A DNA stretch of 64,000 nucleotides from Janthinobacterium sp. 344 (GTDB lineage: Bacteria > Pseudomonadota > Gammaproteobacteria > Burkholderiales > Burkholderiaceae_D): the NCBI RefSeq assembly GCF_900112025.1, contig NZ_FOKL01000002.1, forward strand, positions 1-64,000, written 5' to 3'. Shown piece after piece: positions 18,637 through 31,170 of the stretch (position 1 is the stretch's first letter; every line of letters starts with the position of its first letter). A model generated the notes under the pieces. The model was not told the DNA's origin. It did not search any database and worked only from the letters and a program-made list of their open reading frames with translations. The position numbers and the translations under genes are program-made.

Positions 18637-18825
18637 ATGACTGTAGTCAACTGCCCCACCTGTGCCGCCAAAGTCGAATGGACCGAGGCCAGTAAATACC
18701 GCCCCTTCTGCTCGGAACGCTGCAAACAGATCGATCTGGGCGCCTGGGCCGAGGAAAAATACACGATCCCCGCCGCCGATCCGTTTGAAGATCCCCTCGC
18801 GGACGAAGACAACAAGCCGCAGTAA
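18637..18825 (+). CDS. yacG: DNA gyrase inhibitor YacG (zinc-binding)
   Basis: This 62-residue protein carries four cysteines in the family arrangement: [10 protein letters not shown] near the N-terminus and [14 protein letters not shown] mid-protein, a zinc site. YacG binds GyrB and inhibits gyrase in E. coli. It is the last gene of the coaE-zapD-yacG run and is followed directly by the convergent toxin gene. Confidence 0.9.
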   Translation: MTVVNCPTCAAKVEWTEASKYRPFCSERCKQIDLGAWAEEKYTIPAADPFEDPLADEDNKPQ

Positions 18826-18828
18826 GCT

Positions 18829-19239
18829 TCATTTGAATGGATTTTCCAGGCGCAGTCCCTGCGCCACGAAACTGTCGAGCCTGCCGCTGACCACCGTCAA
18901 GCCATAGGCGATGCCCATCGCCGCGATCTGTCCATCCACGCCATGCGCGTCGCCATGCAGCCGCGCGCAGACGAGTGCGCAATCGAGATCGAAGTCCAGC
19001 AAGCGCGCCGCGTATTGCGCCAGCAGCGCTTCCAGCCAGCCCTCCAGGGCCAGCGCTTCCAGCGCCGCTTCGCGCCGCCAGCTGCACTGTATGCCCGCGC
19101 GCAATTGCGCGATCACCTGCACCGGAATGTAGCGCGCCTCGGGCGCCACCCGCTCGAAGAAGGCGGCGACACCGGCCGGCGCGCCTGCCCCCTTGCGCGC
19201 GGCGACGATCACATCCGTATCGACCAGGTAGGCGGCCAT
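18829..19239 (-). CDS. PIN-domain protein, VapC/FitB-type toxin (catalytic Glu replaced)
   Basis: PIN toxins are Mg-dependent RNases. This 136-residue protein starts YLVDTDVIVAA, giving the first acidic residues (Asp7, Asp9), and later has HGVDGQIAAMGIAYGLTVVSGRLDSF, giving two more. In the segment aligned to the usual ITLGEIRKG of FitB-like proteins it has VIAQLRAG, so Gln45 takes the place of the conserved Glu. That could weaken or abolish activity. The gene lies 6 nt after an antitoxin-like gene and ends 3 nt from the convergent yacG. It is an accessory insertion in an otherwise conserved core-gene order. Confidence 0.75.
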   Translation of the reverse strand: MAAYLVDTDVIVAARKGAGAPAGVAAFFERVAPEARYIPVQVIAQLRAGIQCSWRREAALEALALEGWLEALLAQYAARLLDFDLDCALVCARLHGDAHGVDGQIAAMGIAYGLTVVSGRLDSFVAQGLRLENPFK

Positions 19240-19245
19240 CGCACG

Positions 19246-19455
19246 TCAGGAGCGGCGCTCGAAATCCGTGTCCAGTCCCACGTCGGGCATGCCGCGCAGA
19301 ATATCCTCGAGCGGACGCTTCGGCAGCGGCCGCAAGGCGCTGCGCAAGATGTCGCGATGCTCTTCCTCGATGCTGCGGCCATGCGCGCGGGCACGCTTGT
19401 GCAGCGCCGCGATCAGCAATTCATCCGTGTCGGTAAAGGTCAGGGTCAGCGGCAT
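19246..19455 (-). CDS. FitA-like ribbon-helix-helix antitoxin
   Basis: The 69-residue product from ATG 19455 has GGGGAG 5 nt upstream; a longer reading to 19494 lacks that. Its core RARAHGRSIEEEHRDILRSAL matches the FitA/VapB 'A.xxGRSxEEExR.IL' DNA-binding antitoxin pattern, and the acidic/arginine C-terminal tail would wrap the toxin. It is immediately followed by the PIN protein, the usual antitoxin-first order, and would be expected to repress its own promoter. Confidence 0.75.
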   Translation of the reverse strand: MPLTLTFTDTDELLIAALHKRARAHGRSIEEEHRDILRSALRPLPKRPLEDILRGMPDVGLDTDFERRS

Positions 19456-19574
19456 GCGGGCTCCCCAGTGCGTCATCAAAGCACTGTAGCGCAAAGCGCC
19501 GACTATACAAGGAGAGTCAGGGAAAAGCTTGCGCCGGCACGCAGCAGGGCGCTGCCCGCCGGCACAAGCGCAGG

Positions 19575-20009
19575 TCAGGCAGGCATCAGGGATTCCCGCC
19601 GCACCTCATCGAGCCATTCCAGCAGGGGAATGGTGGCCGGCAGCAAGGGCTCCACGCCCACCGTGCCTTGCCAGGCGAACGCCTGCCCTTCCAGGCTTTG
19701 CGGCTCGCCCCGCCATTCGCGGCTGATATAGAAATGCAGGCGCACATGGGCGTGCGGATACACATATTCCACGCCGCACCAGGCTTCGGCGCTGTCGATA
19801 TGCAATCCCAACTCCTCGACAAACTCGCGTTTCAAGGCGTCGAGTATGGCTTCGCCCGGCTCGACTTTACCGCCTGGAAACTCCCAGTAGCCGTCATACG
19901 GCTTGCCAGCCGGACGCTGGCCCAGCAGCACGTCGCCATTCGGCTTCATCAGGATGCCGACGGCCACGTCGACGGGTCGCACTTTAGCCTGCAAGGTCAC
20001 TTCGCTCAT
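19575..20009 (-). CDS. mutT: Nudix hydrolase, MutT-like (8-oxo-dGTP diphosphatase)
   Basis: The 144-residue protein has a complete Nudix box: GGKVEPGEAILDALKREFVEELG (GX5EX7REXXEEXG), with the metal-binding glutamates. WEFPGGK before the box and the overall length fit MutT enzymes that clean 8-oxo-dGTP from the nucleotide pool. Its start overlaps the DUF815 gene (ATGA), so argJ, DUF815 and this gene form one operon. Confidence 0.88.
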   Translation of the reverse strand: MSEVTLQAKVRPVDVAVGILMKPNGDVLLGQRPAGKPYDGYWEFPGGKVEPGEAILDALKREFVEELGLHIDSAEAWCGVEYVYPHAHVRLHFYISREWRGEPQSLEGQAFAWQGTVGVEPLLPATIPLLEWLDEVRRESLMPA

Positions 20010-20887
20010 GGCGACAGCTTTCCCGCAGGTAGTTTCCCAGCATAATCGCGCGCGAATTGCCAGGCGACACGGCCCGAACGGGAACCGCGCTGCAAGGCCC
20101 AGCGCAGGGCATCGCCGCGCGCTTGCGCGATCTGTTCCGGCGTGCAGCCGAACGAGGCCAGCCAGTGCGCCGTGATGTCGAGGTAGTCATCCTGCTTGAA
20201 CGGATAGAACGACAGCCACAGGCCGAAGCGCTCGGACAGCGAGATTTTCTCTTCCACCGTTTCGCCCGGATGCAAATCGCCATCGTCGTCCGTCTTGTAG
20301 CTGCTGTTGTCCGACATGCGTTCCGGCATCAGGTGACGGCGGTTCGAGGTGGCGTAGATCAGCACATTGTCCGATTGCGCGGCGATGCTGCCGTCGAGCG
20401 CCACCTTCAGCGCCTTGTAGCCGCTTTCGCCCTCTTCGAACGACAAATCGTCGCAAAAGATGATGAAGCGCTCGGGGCGCGCCGCCACCAGGTCGACGAT
20501 GTCGGGCAAGTCGGCCAGGTCGGCCTTGTCCACTTCGATCAGGCGCAAGCCCTGGCCGGCGAACTGGTTCAAACAGGCCTTGATCAGCGACGACTTGCCC
20601 GTGCCGCGCGCGCCCGTCAGCAGCACGTTGTTGGCCGGACGGCCATTCACGAACTGGCGCGTGTTCTGTTCGATCTGCGCCTTTTGCGTGCCGATATTGT
20701 GCAAGTCATCCAGCGCGATGGTCGACACGTGCGCCACGGCCTGCAGATACGGCACGCCGCCCGGACGGCGGCGCCAGCGGAAGGCAAAGCTGTTCCAGTC
20801 CGGCGCGGGCGCCGCTTGCGGCAGGATCGCTTCCACCCTCGCCAGCAACGCCTCGGCACGGATCAGGAATTGATCGAGGCCGGTCAT
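20006..20887 (-). CDS. DUF815 AAA+ ATPase of unknown role
   Basis: The 293-residue protein has a Walker [14 protein letters not shown] at about residue 90, a Walker [12 protein letters not shown], and a sensor-like [14 protein letters not shown]815 ATPases are widespread and uncharacterised. The gene overlaps argJ upstream and mutT downstream by 4 nt each, an arrangement common in Burkholderiales, but no clear functional link between the three is known to me. Confidence 0.88.
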   Translation of the reverse strand: MTGLDQFLIRAEALLARVEAILPQAAPAPDWNSFAFRWRRRPGGVPYLQAVAHVSTIALDDLHNIGTQKAQIEQNTRQFVNGRPANNVLLTGARGTGKSSLIKACLNQFAGQGLRLIEVDKADLADLPDIVDLVAARPERFIIFCDDLSFEEGESGYKALKVALDGSIAAQSDNVLIYATSNRRHLMPERMSDNSSYKTDDDGDLHPGETVEEKISLSERFGLWLSFYPFKQDDYLDITAHWLASFGCTPEQIAQARGDALRWALQRGSRSGRVAWQFARDYAGKLPAGKLSP

Positions 20888-22122
20888 GAGCGGTAGTCGG
20901 CGTTGATCGACACGTAGTCATGCGACAGGTCGCACGTCCACAGGGTCGCCGTGGCTTCGCCGCGCGCCAGTTTCACGCGGATGGTGATTTCGCTCTGCTG
21001 CATCACGCGCTGGCCATCCTGCTCCTGGTAGTCGGGATTGCGGCCGCCATTCTTGGCCACCCAGACGTCGTCCAGGTACAGGTTCAGCTGGCCCACGTCC
21101 AGGTCGTCCACGCCCGCATAGCCGATGGCGGCCAGGATGCGGCCCAGGTTCGGGTCGGAGGCGAAGAACGCCGTTTTCACCAGCGGCGAATGGGCGATGG
21201 AATAGGCGATCTTGCGGCACTCTTCCACGTTGCGGCCGTCTTCCACGGTCACGGTCATGAACTTGGTGGCGCCTTCGCCGTCGCGCACGATGGCTTGCGC
21301 CAGGAAAGTCGACAGTTCGGTGACGGCGGCCGCCAGTTCCGCGTAGTGCGGCGAATCGATGGAATCGATGACCAGGCTGCCCGCACCGGTGGCCACCAGC
21401 ATGAACGAGTCATTGGTGGACGTGTCGCCATCGATGGTGATGCAGTTGAACGACTTGTCGGCCGCCTGTTTCACCAGCTGGTCCAGCACGGGCTGGGCCA
21501 CGGTGGCGTCGAACGCCAGGAAACCCAGCATGGTGGCCATGTTCGGCTTGATCATGCCGGCGCCCTTGCTGATGCCCGTCAGCGTCACCGCGTGGCCACC
21601 GATGGTGACGGTGCGCGAGCCCGCTTTCGGCTGCGTGTCGGTGGTCATGATGGCTTCGGCGGCCGAGAACCAGTTGTCCGGGGTGAGCGCGGCGACGGCT
21701 TGCGGCAAGCCCGCGACCAGGCGCTGCACGGGCAGCGGCTCGAGGATCACGCCCGTGGAGAACGGCAGGATCTGCTGCGGCGTGCAGCCCAGCAGCTCGG
21801 CCAGCGCGGCGCAGCTGGCCTGCGCGTCGGCCAGGCCCGATTCGCCCGTGCCCGCGTTCGCGTTGCCCGTATTGACCAGCAGCGCGCGGATCGGCGCGGC
21901 GCCGGCCGTCACGGCCGCCAGGTTGGCTTTCGAGATTTGCACGGGCGCGGCGCAGAAGCGGTTCAAGGTGAACACGCCGGCCACGGTGGCCGTCGGCGCC
22001 AGTTTCAGTACCAGCAAATCCTTGCGGTTGGGTTTCTTGATGCCGGCTTCGGCAACACCGATTTCAATGCCGGCGACGGCTTTCAAGTCGGCGGCGACGG
22101 GCTTGGGAGAATTGACGGCCAT
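20884..22122 (-). CDS. argJ: Bifunctional glutamate N-acetyltransferase / amino-acid acetyltransferase
   Basis: ArgJ recycles the acetyl group in arginine synthesis. The product from ATG 22122 is 412 residues; the in-frame extension to 22344 runs into the intergenic region and is rejected. The self-cleavage motif [16 protein letters not shown] is present, with cleavage expected between Ala and Thr in MATML to give alpha and beta chains. GDTSTNDSF and the C-terminal [15 protein letters not shown] are also conserved. A TACAAT -10-like sequence lies at 22156-22161 on the minus strand. Confidence 0.93.
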   Translation of the reverse strand: MAVNSPKPVAADLKAVAGIEIGVAEAGIKKPNRKDLLVLKLAPTATVAGVFTLNRFCAAPVQISKANLAAVTAGAAPIRALLVNTGNANAGTGESGLADAQASCAALAELLGCTPQQILPFSTGVILEPLPVQRLVAGLPQAVAALTPDNWFSAAEAIMTTDTQPKAGSRTVTIGGHAVTLTGISKGAGMIKPNMATMLGFLAFDATVAQPVLDQLVKQAADKSFNCITIDGDTSTNDSFMLVATGAGSLVIDSIDSPHYAELAAAVTELSTFLAQAIVRDGEGATKFMTVTVEDGRNVEECRKIAYSIAHSPLVKTAFFASDPNLGRILAAIGYAGVDDLDVGQLNLYLDDVWVAKNGGRNPDYQEQDGQRVMQQSEITIRVKLARGEATATLWTCDLSHDYVSINADYRS

Positions 22123-22342
22123 AGGAGTTCTTCTGCGAGGGAAAATGGAAGCGCTATTGTAGCGCCTTCGCGGCACAGCTGAACATGCGGCAACTGAATT
22201 GTCGCGCTGGCCCGGACGATGCCGGCATGCGCGGGCACCGCTGCCAGGCTTGCGATTAATCAGGGCGATGCCGCCGGGCGGTACTAAGGTATACGAACGG
22301 GCGATGCTCGGCCTTGCAAGCGCGCCGCCCAGGGAGGATGTC

Positions 22343-23662
22343 ATGGCGCATGGTCAGTCATACGGAAAACAGCACAGCTGCCTGTGGCCTTTTTTATGCC
22401 TGCTTTGCCTGCTGGCCGGGTTGACGGCCTGCACGGTACAGGATGACGCGGTACGGCCGATAGGCGGCGACTCCGCCGAACAGGCCTCCACGGCGCCCCC
22501 CGCGCCGGCAGCGCCACCGCCTGGCTGGGTACGGCGGCCACCGCCAAGCAGTTCATGGAGCGGCACATGGTCGGGCAGGGGCGGCCTGGCCGGCAGCATC
22601 GGCAACCTGACAAGCAGCGTCAGCAGCATCGGCAATGGCGGCACGCCGGCGTCCGACAACGAGCCCGCGCCGGCCGGCGCCATGCACGTCACCGTGTACT
22701 ATGCCACCGACCGGCAATACCAGCCCAGCAGCCACAGCTATGGTTGGCAGCCCAACCGCGTGGCGCCCCACCTCAGCTATGGCAGCGTCCTCGTGAGCGT
22801 CCCCGACAAGCGAGCGCCGGGCGAGCTGCCGCTGCCGCCCTGGTACGACGTGCTTTCCAGCGACGATGCGAAAAAATATGTGTTGATCAAGGCAAGCACG
22901 CGCCTGTCGCGTGCGGATTTCCTCGCCACCGTCAAGGCCAGGATACAGGCCGCGCCGGAGCGGCGCGCCGCCTTCCTCTATATCCACGGCTACAGCAACT
23001 CGTTTGACGACGCCGCCCGGCGCACGGCGCAGATGGCGGTCGACCTCGATATCGGCGCCCTGCCCGTGTTCTACAGCTGGCCATCGAAGGGCAGCCTGGC
23101 AGGCTATGAATTCGACCAGAATGCGGCCGAATGGACGCAGGCGCACCTGCAGGCATTCCTGGCCGACTTCGCCGAACATTCCTCCGCCACCGATATCTAC
23201 ATCATCGCCCACAGCATGGGCAACCGGCCGATGACCTTGGCGCTGGCCAGCCTGCTGGAAAAGCGCCCCGACCTGCTGCCCCTGTTCAAGCAGGTGGTGC
23301 TGGCCGCGCCGGACATCAATGCCGACGTCTTCCGCGAGCAGATCGCCCCCCGCTTTGCCAGCCTGAAGCTTCCCGCCACCCTGTACGCCTCCGCGAATGA
23401 CAAGGCGATCCGCGCTTCCTACAATTTTGCCGACTGGGACAGGATAGGCGACATCCGCGCGCCCGTGATCGGCATCCCCGGCGTGGAACTCGTCGATGCC
23501 TCGGCCGTCATCATGAACTTCATGGGTCACGATTACTTCGCCAGCAACCGCGTCCTGCTGACCGATATCGCCACCATGATCAAGACGGGGCAGCGGGCAA
23601 AAAACCGCGGCGGCTTGAAAGGCATTCCATCGCAGGCGCCGCAGTACTGGGCATTTCCCTGA
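22343..23662 (+). CDS. Lipoprotein alpha/beta hydrolase, DUF900 type
   Basis: AGGGAGG precedes ATG 22343, giving 439 residues. A hydrophobic leader ending LLAGLTAC is a lipobox, so Cys would be lipidated and the protein anchored in a membrane. A Pro/Ser/Gly-rich linker of about 100 residues follows. The DUF900 hydrolase domain then has [15 protein letters not shown] (oxyanion region) and the nucleophile elbow AHSMGNR (Ser). Substrate unknown; DUF900 proteins are predicted esterases or lipases. It is divergent from argJ and ends at a bidirectional terminator shared with secA. Confidence 0.82.
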   Translation: MAHGQSYGKQHSCLWPFLCLLCLLAGLTACTVQDDAVRPIGGDSAEQASTAPPAPAAPPPGWVRRPPPSSSWSGTWSGRGGLAGSIGNLTSSVSSIGNGGTPASDNEPAPAGAMHVTVYYATDRQYQPSSHSYGWQPNRVAPHLSYGSVLVSVPDKRAPGELPLPPWYDVLSSDDAKKYVLIKASTRLSRADFLATVKARIQAAPERRAAFLYIHGYSNSFDDAARRTAQMAVDLDIGALPVFYSWPSKGSLAGYEFDQNAAEWTQAHLQAFLADFAEHSSATDIYIIAHSMGNRPMTLALASLLEKRPDLLPLFKQVVLAAPDINADVFREQIAPRFASLKLPATLYASANDKAIRASYNFADWDRIGDIRAPVIGIPGVELVDASAVIMNFMGHDYFASNRVLLTDIATMIKTGQRAKNRGGLKGIPSQAPQYWAFP

Positions 23663-23687
23663 GCGGCAAGCGGCGCGCGGCAGGCAT

Positions 23688-23717
23688 AAAAAAACGGAGA
23701 CCGCGGTCTCCGTTTTT
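23688..23717. terminator. Bidirectional terminator between the hydrolase and secA
   Basis: ACGGAGACC and GGTCTCCGT form a near-perfect palindrome (23694-23713) flanked by an A-run on the left and a T-run on the right, so it can terminate transcripts from both convergent genes. Confidence 0.85.
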
Positions 23718-23738
23718 GCTCATGCCGTCAAACCGGCC

Positions 23739-26510
<2,772 letters not shown>

Positions 26511-26790
26511 GCTTGAATTCTTGAAAAAACGCCGTTAAAAAAAGCTCGGTAGGGAACAACGAGGCAAGCATCGCGTCACCGCACGGAGTTCGACTATGGC
26601 AAAAGACGATGATTTTATCATGCGTTCCCGACATGGTTGGGGTAATGCGCCATATAACAATAGCTTAATGACAAACAAATGGCAGAATTTGCGGACATTT
26701 CCCATGCTGTAAGGCAATACCAGCAGCCGGCCAGGCGTTCAGCGGCCACCCCGCTCGTCATGCGCGGGCCACTTGTGATATGTTTCGCCC

Positions 26791-27300
26791 ATGCGAACTC
26801 CCACTTATTCTCCGGCACCGCGCCGCGGCTACGGCTTTGCCCGCTCAGGCCCGGCCGTCACGGGCGCGACCGACTTTCTGCGCGGCAATGCGACGATGGC
26901 ATCCCTGATGCCCACCGTCACGCGCCTGGCCGCGCTGCAAAAAGATTGCGCCAAGGCCTTGCCGGTGATGTTCGAACACTGCGATATCCTGCAATTCGAG
27001 AGCGGCCAGCTGGTGCTGGCCACGCCGAACGCGGCGCTGGCGGCCAAGCTCAAGCAGCAATTGCCGAAACTGCAAGGGGAACTGGAAAGAAAGGGCTGGC
27101 AGATTTCAGGCATCAAGCTCAAAGTGCAAGTCATCAAGAGCATCGCGCCCATCGTGCATACGCGGGCGCTGGTCTTGCCGGAAAAAGCCATGTCCGCCCT
27201 GGAAGAACTGAGCACGGCCCTGCCGCCCTCCAAACAGAACGAACAATTGATCGCGGCGCTGCGCAACATGGTGCGCCACCACCGCGAACCTAAAGATTAA
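26791..27300 (+). CDS. DciA-like DUF721 protein (replicative helicase loader/partner)
   Basis: The 169-residue basic protein has the DUF721 core (VTRLAALQKDCAKALP through LVLATPNAALAAKLKQQLPKL), the RNase-H-like/KH-like fold region that defines DciA. DciA helps load DnaB helicase in bacteria that lack DnaC or DnaI. The region between it and secA (26511-26790) holds no gene and should contain both promoters. A position next to secA and lpxC is common in Burkholderiales. Confidence 0.78.
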   Translation: MRTPTYSPAPRRGYGFARSGPAVTGATDFLRGNATMASLMPTVTRLAALQKDCAKALPVMFEHCDILQFESGQLVLATPNAALAAKLKQQLPKLQGELERKGWQISGIKLKVQVIKSIAPIVHTRALVLPEKAMSALEELSTALPPSKQNEQLIAALRNMVRHHREPKD

Positions 27301-27418
27301 GAGCGCCCGGCAAGCTTTTGACACCTCGGAAAACCGTGGCAAGCGGCAGGAAGAGGTGGCTCGGAGGCGCAGGCCGCCTAACCCGCCGCGCAGCACGTCT
27401 AACGCGGTGTCGCTCAGA

Positions 27419-28354
27419 TCAGGTCAGCGACCACTCGCGCTGCATTTGACGCAAATACGACTGCGGCGCTTCCTCGTTCGTGGCGAACGAGACGATTTCA
27501 TACGCATCGGGCTGCTCCAGCAGCGCCAGCAGCAGCTGGTTGTTCAGCGCGTGGCCGGACTTGTGCGCCGTGTAATACGCCAGCAGCGGATGGCCCACCA
27601 GGTACAGGTCGCCGATGGCGTCGAGGATCTTGTGGCGCACGAACTCGTCTTCGTAGCGCAAGCCATCCGCGTTGAGGATGCGGTACTCGTCCATGACGAT
27701 GGCGTTTTCCAGCGAACCGCCACGCGCCAGGCCCATGCCGCGCAAGCTTTCCACGTCCTGCATGAAGCCGAAGGTGCGCGCGCGCGCCACGTCATGCACA
27801 TAGGACACGTCGCCGAAATCGACGGAGGCGCGCTGCATCGTGCCATCGACGGCAGGATGATTGAATTCGATGAAAAAATCGAGCTTGAAGCCGTCATACG
27901 GCGACAGTCGCGCCCACTTCTCCGCGTCGCCCTTGCCGTGGCGCACTTCGACAGGCTTGATGACCTTGATGAATTTTTTCGCCGCTTCCTGCTCTTCCAC
28001 CCCTGCTTGCTGCAACAGATAGACGAAGGACGAGGCGGAACCGTCCATGATGGGAATTTCTTCCGCATTCACATCGATAAACATATTATCGATGCCCATG
28101 CCGGCCGCGGCCGACATCAAGTGTTCCACAGTGGACACCCGCGCGCCATCCTTGATCAGCACGGAAGCCATGCGCGTATCGCCCACGGCCATGGCGCTGG
28201 CGGGAAACTCCACCACGGGATCGAGGTCGATGCGGCGAAACACGATGCCCGTGTCGATCGCGGCGGGACGCAAGGTCAGCTCGACCTTGGTTCCTGAATG
28301 CAAGCCGACACCGATGGTGCGGACCAATTGTTTGATAGTGCGTTGTTTTAACAT
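27419..28354 (-). CDS. lpxC: UDP-3-O-acyl-N-acetylglucosamine deacetylase
   Basis: LpxC catalyses the committed step of lipid A synthesis. The product from ATG 28354 is 311 residues, starting [21 protein letters not shown] as usual; a longer in-frame reading is rejected. Zinc-site residues are in [14 protein letters not shown] (His) and [14 protein letters not shown] (His and Asp), with a further catalytic His in [10 protein letters not shown]. It lies at the end of the dcw region but is separated from ftsZ by five unrelated features, including a peroxiredoxin gene. Confidence 0.95.
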   Translation of the reverse strand: MLKQRTIKQLVRTIGVGLHSGTKVELTLRPAAIDTGIVFRRIDLDPVVEFPASAMAVGDTRMASVLIKDGARVSTVEHLMSAAAGMGIDNMFIDVNAEEIPIMDGSASSFVYLLQQAGVEEQEAAKKFIKVIKPVEVRHGKGDAEKWARLSPYDGFKLDFFIEFNHPAVDGTMQRASVDFGDVSYVHDVARARTFGFMQDVESLRGMGLARGGSLENAIVMDEYRILNADGLRYEDEFVRHKILDAIGDLYLVGHPLLAYYTAHKSGHALNNQLLLALLEQPDAYEIVSFATNEEAPQSYLRQMQREWSLT

Positions 28355-28429
28355 CTGTCGATTATATCCATTTGGCGTCTTTTCGTTGCGGCGCGGCATG
28401 GGCCGCGCCAGAAAAACCACAATGCGCCG

Positions 28430-29347
28430 TCAGGGATGCTCGCTTTCCGCATGCACGGCTTCGCGGCGCACCAGGTAAATCCCGCTGCCGATGATGATGG
28501 CCGCGCCGATCAGGGTGTAGTGGTCGGGCAAGGCGCGCCACAGCAGCCAGTCCAGGGCCATGCCCCAGGCCAGGGCCGAGTATTCGAATGGCGCCACGCT
28601 CGATGCCTTGCCATGGCGAAATGCCTCCGTGATCGCCAGCTGCCCCAGGAAACCGCTGACGGACAAGCCCGCCAGCAGCCACCAGTCGTCGCGCCGGATG
28701 CTCACCCACTCATGCGCCGACAGGGCCACGCCGCCGAGGGCCATCATCACCATCAGCCAGAAGACCATGCTTTCGCTGGCGTCCGTGCGGCTGAGGATGC
28801 GTCCCGTGACGGCGGAAATCGCATAGCAGGCGGCCGAACCCAGCACGGCCAGGCCCGCCAGCGAGAAGAAGCCGGTACCGTCCGGACGCAGGGCCACCAG
28901 CACGCCCAGCAGGCCCACGGCGATGGCGCACCAGCGGGCGAAGTCGACTTTTTCCTTCAGGATAAACACCGACAGCACCGTAATCAGCAAGGGGGCGACG
29001 AAGAACAGCGCATACGTCTCGGCCAGCGACATGCGCTTCAAGCCGTAGGCGAACAGGGTGATCATCAGCACGCCGAGCGCGCCGCGCAGCAGGTGCAGCG
29101 GCCAGCGCACCTTCAGCACATTCTTGAAGGCACCACGGTACAGCAGGTACAGGCAGACGAGCGGCAAGGACGACAAGGCGCGCAGGGCCGTCACCTGCAT
29201 GGCGGGATAATGGGCGGACAGCAGCTTCATGGCCGTGTCCATCAGGGAAAACATGGCGACGGCGATCAGCATCACATAGATGCTGCGCAGATTGGGATTG
29301 CGGGGTAACAAGACAGACTCCTGGCGAAAGGACGGGACCGTCATCAT
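28430..29347 (-). CDS. EamA/DMT-family permease
   Basis: The 305-residue protein has ten hydrophobic segments in two repeats typical of EamA (drug/metabolite transporter) proteins, e.g. LAETYALFFVAPLLITVLSV near residue 105. Substrate cannot be told. Alternative start codons one codon apart (29347/29344) make no real difference. It lies upstream of lpxC on the same strand with 75 bp between them. Confidence 0.8.
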   Translation of the reverse strand: MMTVPSFRQESVLLPRNPNLRSIYVMLIAVAMFSLMDTAMKLLSAHYPAMQVTALRALSSLPLVCLYLLYRGAFKNVLKVRWPLHLLRGALGVLMITLFAYGLKRMSLAETYALFFVAPLLITVLSVFILKEKVDFARWCAIAVGLLGVLVALRPDGTGFFSLAGLAVLGSAACYAISAVTGRILSRTDASESMVFWLMVMMALGGVALSAHEWVSIRRDDWWLLAGLSVSGFLGQLAITEAFRHGKASSVAPFEYSALAWGMALDWLLWRALPDHYTLIGAAIIIGSGIYLVRREAVHAESEHP

Positions 29348-29437
29348 GGCGACGGCCAGAGCCAGGACAGCATGGCAAAGCCAGACGGTCAGCCCGATTA
29401 TAGCAAGCGTGGCCGATTTTTATTTTCAAAGGGGCAA

Positions 29438-30208
29438 CTATGCGGGCAACAGCATCACCAGCTTCAGCTCGTGCTGGCGCGCCAGGTGCAGAGTCACCTG
29501 GTTGAACGCGAGCAGACCCTGCCGCGGATGCTGGAAGCGGCGCAAGCACCCGTCGCGCCCCTGCACCTGCTGCGTCTGCCACCACTGGCGAAATGGCGCG
29601 CTGGCCCCGGCCAGCTCCGCGATCAGGCCGGCCAGTGGCGCCTGGTCCGCGTGGCGGCCGATATCGGCGCGGAACTCCGCCACCAGCCGCTGCGCCCGCT
29701 CGGGCCAGCCGACGACCAGTTCCCGCGCGCCCGCTTCCAGGAACATGAAGCGCAGCTGGTTCGGCGCGCCCCCGTCGCCATGCAGCCAGCCCGTGAACAG
29801 GCTGCCGGCGGCGTCATTCCACGCCACGGCGTTCCATGCGCGATCGAGGATATACGCGGGCGCCGCGATGGCGGCGACGATGGCGGCCAGCTCGGCGGCG
29901 GCGGGACCGTCGCCCTCGCCTGCTCCATGGCTGGGGTCATGCTTGTCGGCCACCTCGAACAGATAGGCGCGTTCGGCCGTGCTCAGCTGCAGCACTTGCG
30001 CCAGGCGCGCCAGCATCTTGGCCGATGCCGACACGGGCCGGCCCTGCTCCAGCCACGTCAGCCAGGTGGGACTGACGTCGCACAGCTGCGCCAGCTCTTC
30101 GCGCCGCAGTCCCGGCGTGCGACGTCGTCCGCCGCCGGGCAAGCCGGCCATGGCGGGGGTCACGGCTTCGCGCCGGGCGCGGATGAATTCAGCAAGCTTG
30201 CTTGACAT
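29438..30208 (-). CDS. XRE-family regulator with MmyB-like ligand domain
   Basis: The 256-residue protein starts with a helix-turn-helix region: the stretch RTPGLRREELAQLCDVSPTWLTWLEQGR is the characteristic MmyB/XRE DNA-binding sequence. The C-terminal MmyB-type domain (AYILDRAWNAVAWNDAAGSLF) is thought to bind small molecules such as fatty acids. It is divergent from a methyltransferase gene 104 bp away, whose promoter spacer carries a perfect palindrome, so it probably controls that gene and itself. Confidence 0.85.
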   Translation of the reverse strand: MSSKLAEFIRARREAVTPAMAGLPGGGRRRTPGLRREELAQLCDVSPTWLTWLEQGRPVSASAKMLARLAQVLQLSTAERAYLFEVADKHDPSHGAGEGDGPAAAELAAIVAAIAAPAYILDRAWNAVAWNDAAGSLFTGWLHGDGGAPNQLRFMFLEAGARELVVGWPERAQRLVAEFRADIGRHADQAPLAGLIAELAGASAPFRQWWQTQQVQGRDGCLRRFQHPRQGLLAFNQVTLHLARQHELKLVMLLPA

Positions 30209-30252
30209 GACAGGGATGCATGGTAGTGGAGATACCAGTATAAGTTATGGTC

Positions 30253-30281
30253 TTGTTACAGGATAATTTTATCCTTATTCT
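30253..30281 (+). promoter_or_regulatory. Methyltransferase promoter with operator in the spacer
   Basis: TTGTTA (30253-30258), a 17-bp spacer and TATTCT (30276-30281). The spacer is almost exactly filled by the palindrome AGGATAA-TT-TTATCCT (30260-30275), a likely operator for the divergent XRE regulator. Confidence 0.6.
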
Positions 30282-30312
30282 GCATGTACTCACCCATCAA
30301 CAGGAGAAAACC

Positions 30313-31080
30313 ATGCAACAGCACGATGTCGTTACCGAACAGTTTGGCAAGACGGCGAATGCCTACCTGAGCAGCGCGGTCCACGCGCAAGGCGCCGACC
30401 TGGTGCTGATGCAGGAAGGCGCGCGCCGCCATGGCAAACCGGTGGTGCTGGACCTGGGTTGCGGCGCCGGCCACGCCAGCTTCGCCGTCGCGCCCGTGGC
30501 CGCGTCGGTGATTGCCTACGACCTGGCGCAACCCATGCTCGACGTGGTGGACCACGCCAAGGCGCAGCGCGGCTTGCACAACATCCGCACGCAGCAGGGC
30601 GACGTGGCCCGCCTGCCGTTTGCCGATGCCAGCTTCGACATGGTCGTCACGCGCTTTTCCGCACACCACTGGAACGACGTGGCGGCGGCGCTGGCGGAAG
30701 CCTGGCGCGTGCTGCGCCCGAACGGCACCTTGCTGGTGGTCGACATCGTGGCGCCGAAGACGGCCCTGTACGACAGCACCCTGCAGGCGGTGGAAATGCT
30801 GCGCGACGCTTCGCACGTGCGCGATTACCGCACCTGCGAATGGGGCGCCAAGTTCGACAACGCGGGTTTTGCCCACAGCTTGCGCAGCGTGTGGAAACTG
30901 ACGATGCGGTTCGACGAGTGGGTGGCGCGCATGCGCACCCCGAGCGAAAGAGTGGCCGCCATCCGCCACCTGTTCGATGGCGCGCCAGAGGAAGCGCGGC
31001 GCTACTTCGCGCTGCAGGACGATTATTCGTTCAGCATCGACGCGGCCATGTTCGAGGCGACAAAACCGCAGGTGCAATAA
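30313..31080 (+). CDS. SAM-dependent methyltransferase (UbiE/class I type)
   Basis: AGGAG precedes ATG 30313, giving 255 residues; an in-frame start at 30247 overlaps the promoter. Motif I VLDLGCGAGHASFAV, then AYDLAQPMLDVV and LPFADASFDMVVTRFSAHHW are class I methyltransferase signatures. The substrate is unknown; similarity is to the Methyltransf_11/UbiE group, but the ubiquinone enzyme itself is not indicated. It is followed by a REP-like hairpin that may also end the transcript. Confidence 0.82.
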   Translation: MQQHDVVTEQFGKTANAYLSSAVHAQGADLVLMQEGARRHGKPVVLDLGCGAGHASFAVAPVAASVIAYDLAQPMLDVVDHAKAQRGLHNIRTQQGDVARLPFADASFDMVVTRFSAHHWNDVAAALAEAWRVLRPNGTLLVVDIVAPKTALYDSTLQAVEMLRDASHVRDYRTCEWGAKFDNAGFAHSLRSVWKLTMRFDEWVARMRTPSERVAAIRHLFDGAPEEARRYFALQDDYSFSIDAAMFEATKPQVQ

Positions 31081-31083
31081 AAA

Positions 31084-31112
31084 TGGGGTCGGACCCTTTG
31101 GGTCCGACCCCA
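31084..31112. repeat. REP-like perfect palindrome, copy 1
   Basis: TGGGGTCGGACCC and GGGTCCGACCCCA form a perfect 13-bp stem with loop TTT, followed by GATTTTG. It lies 4 bp after the methyltransferase stop codon and closely resembles copy 2. Confidence 0.8.
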
Positions 31113-31170
31113 GATTTTGATTTGGGTTGGTAGCAAGCTTTAGCTGGGCATTAACCCTACATCAATTGCT

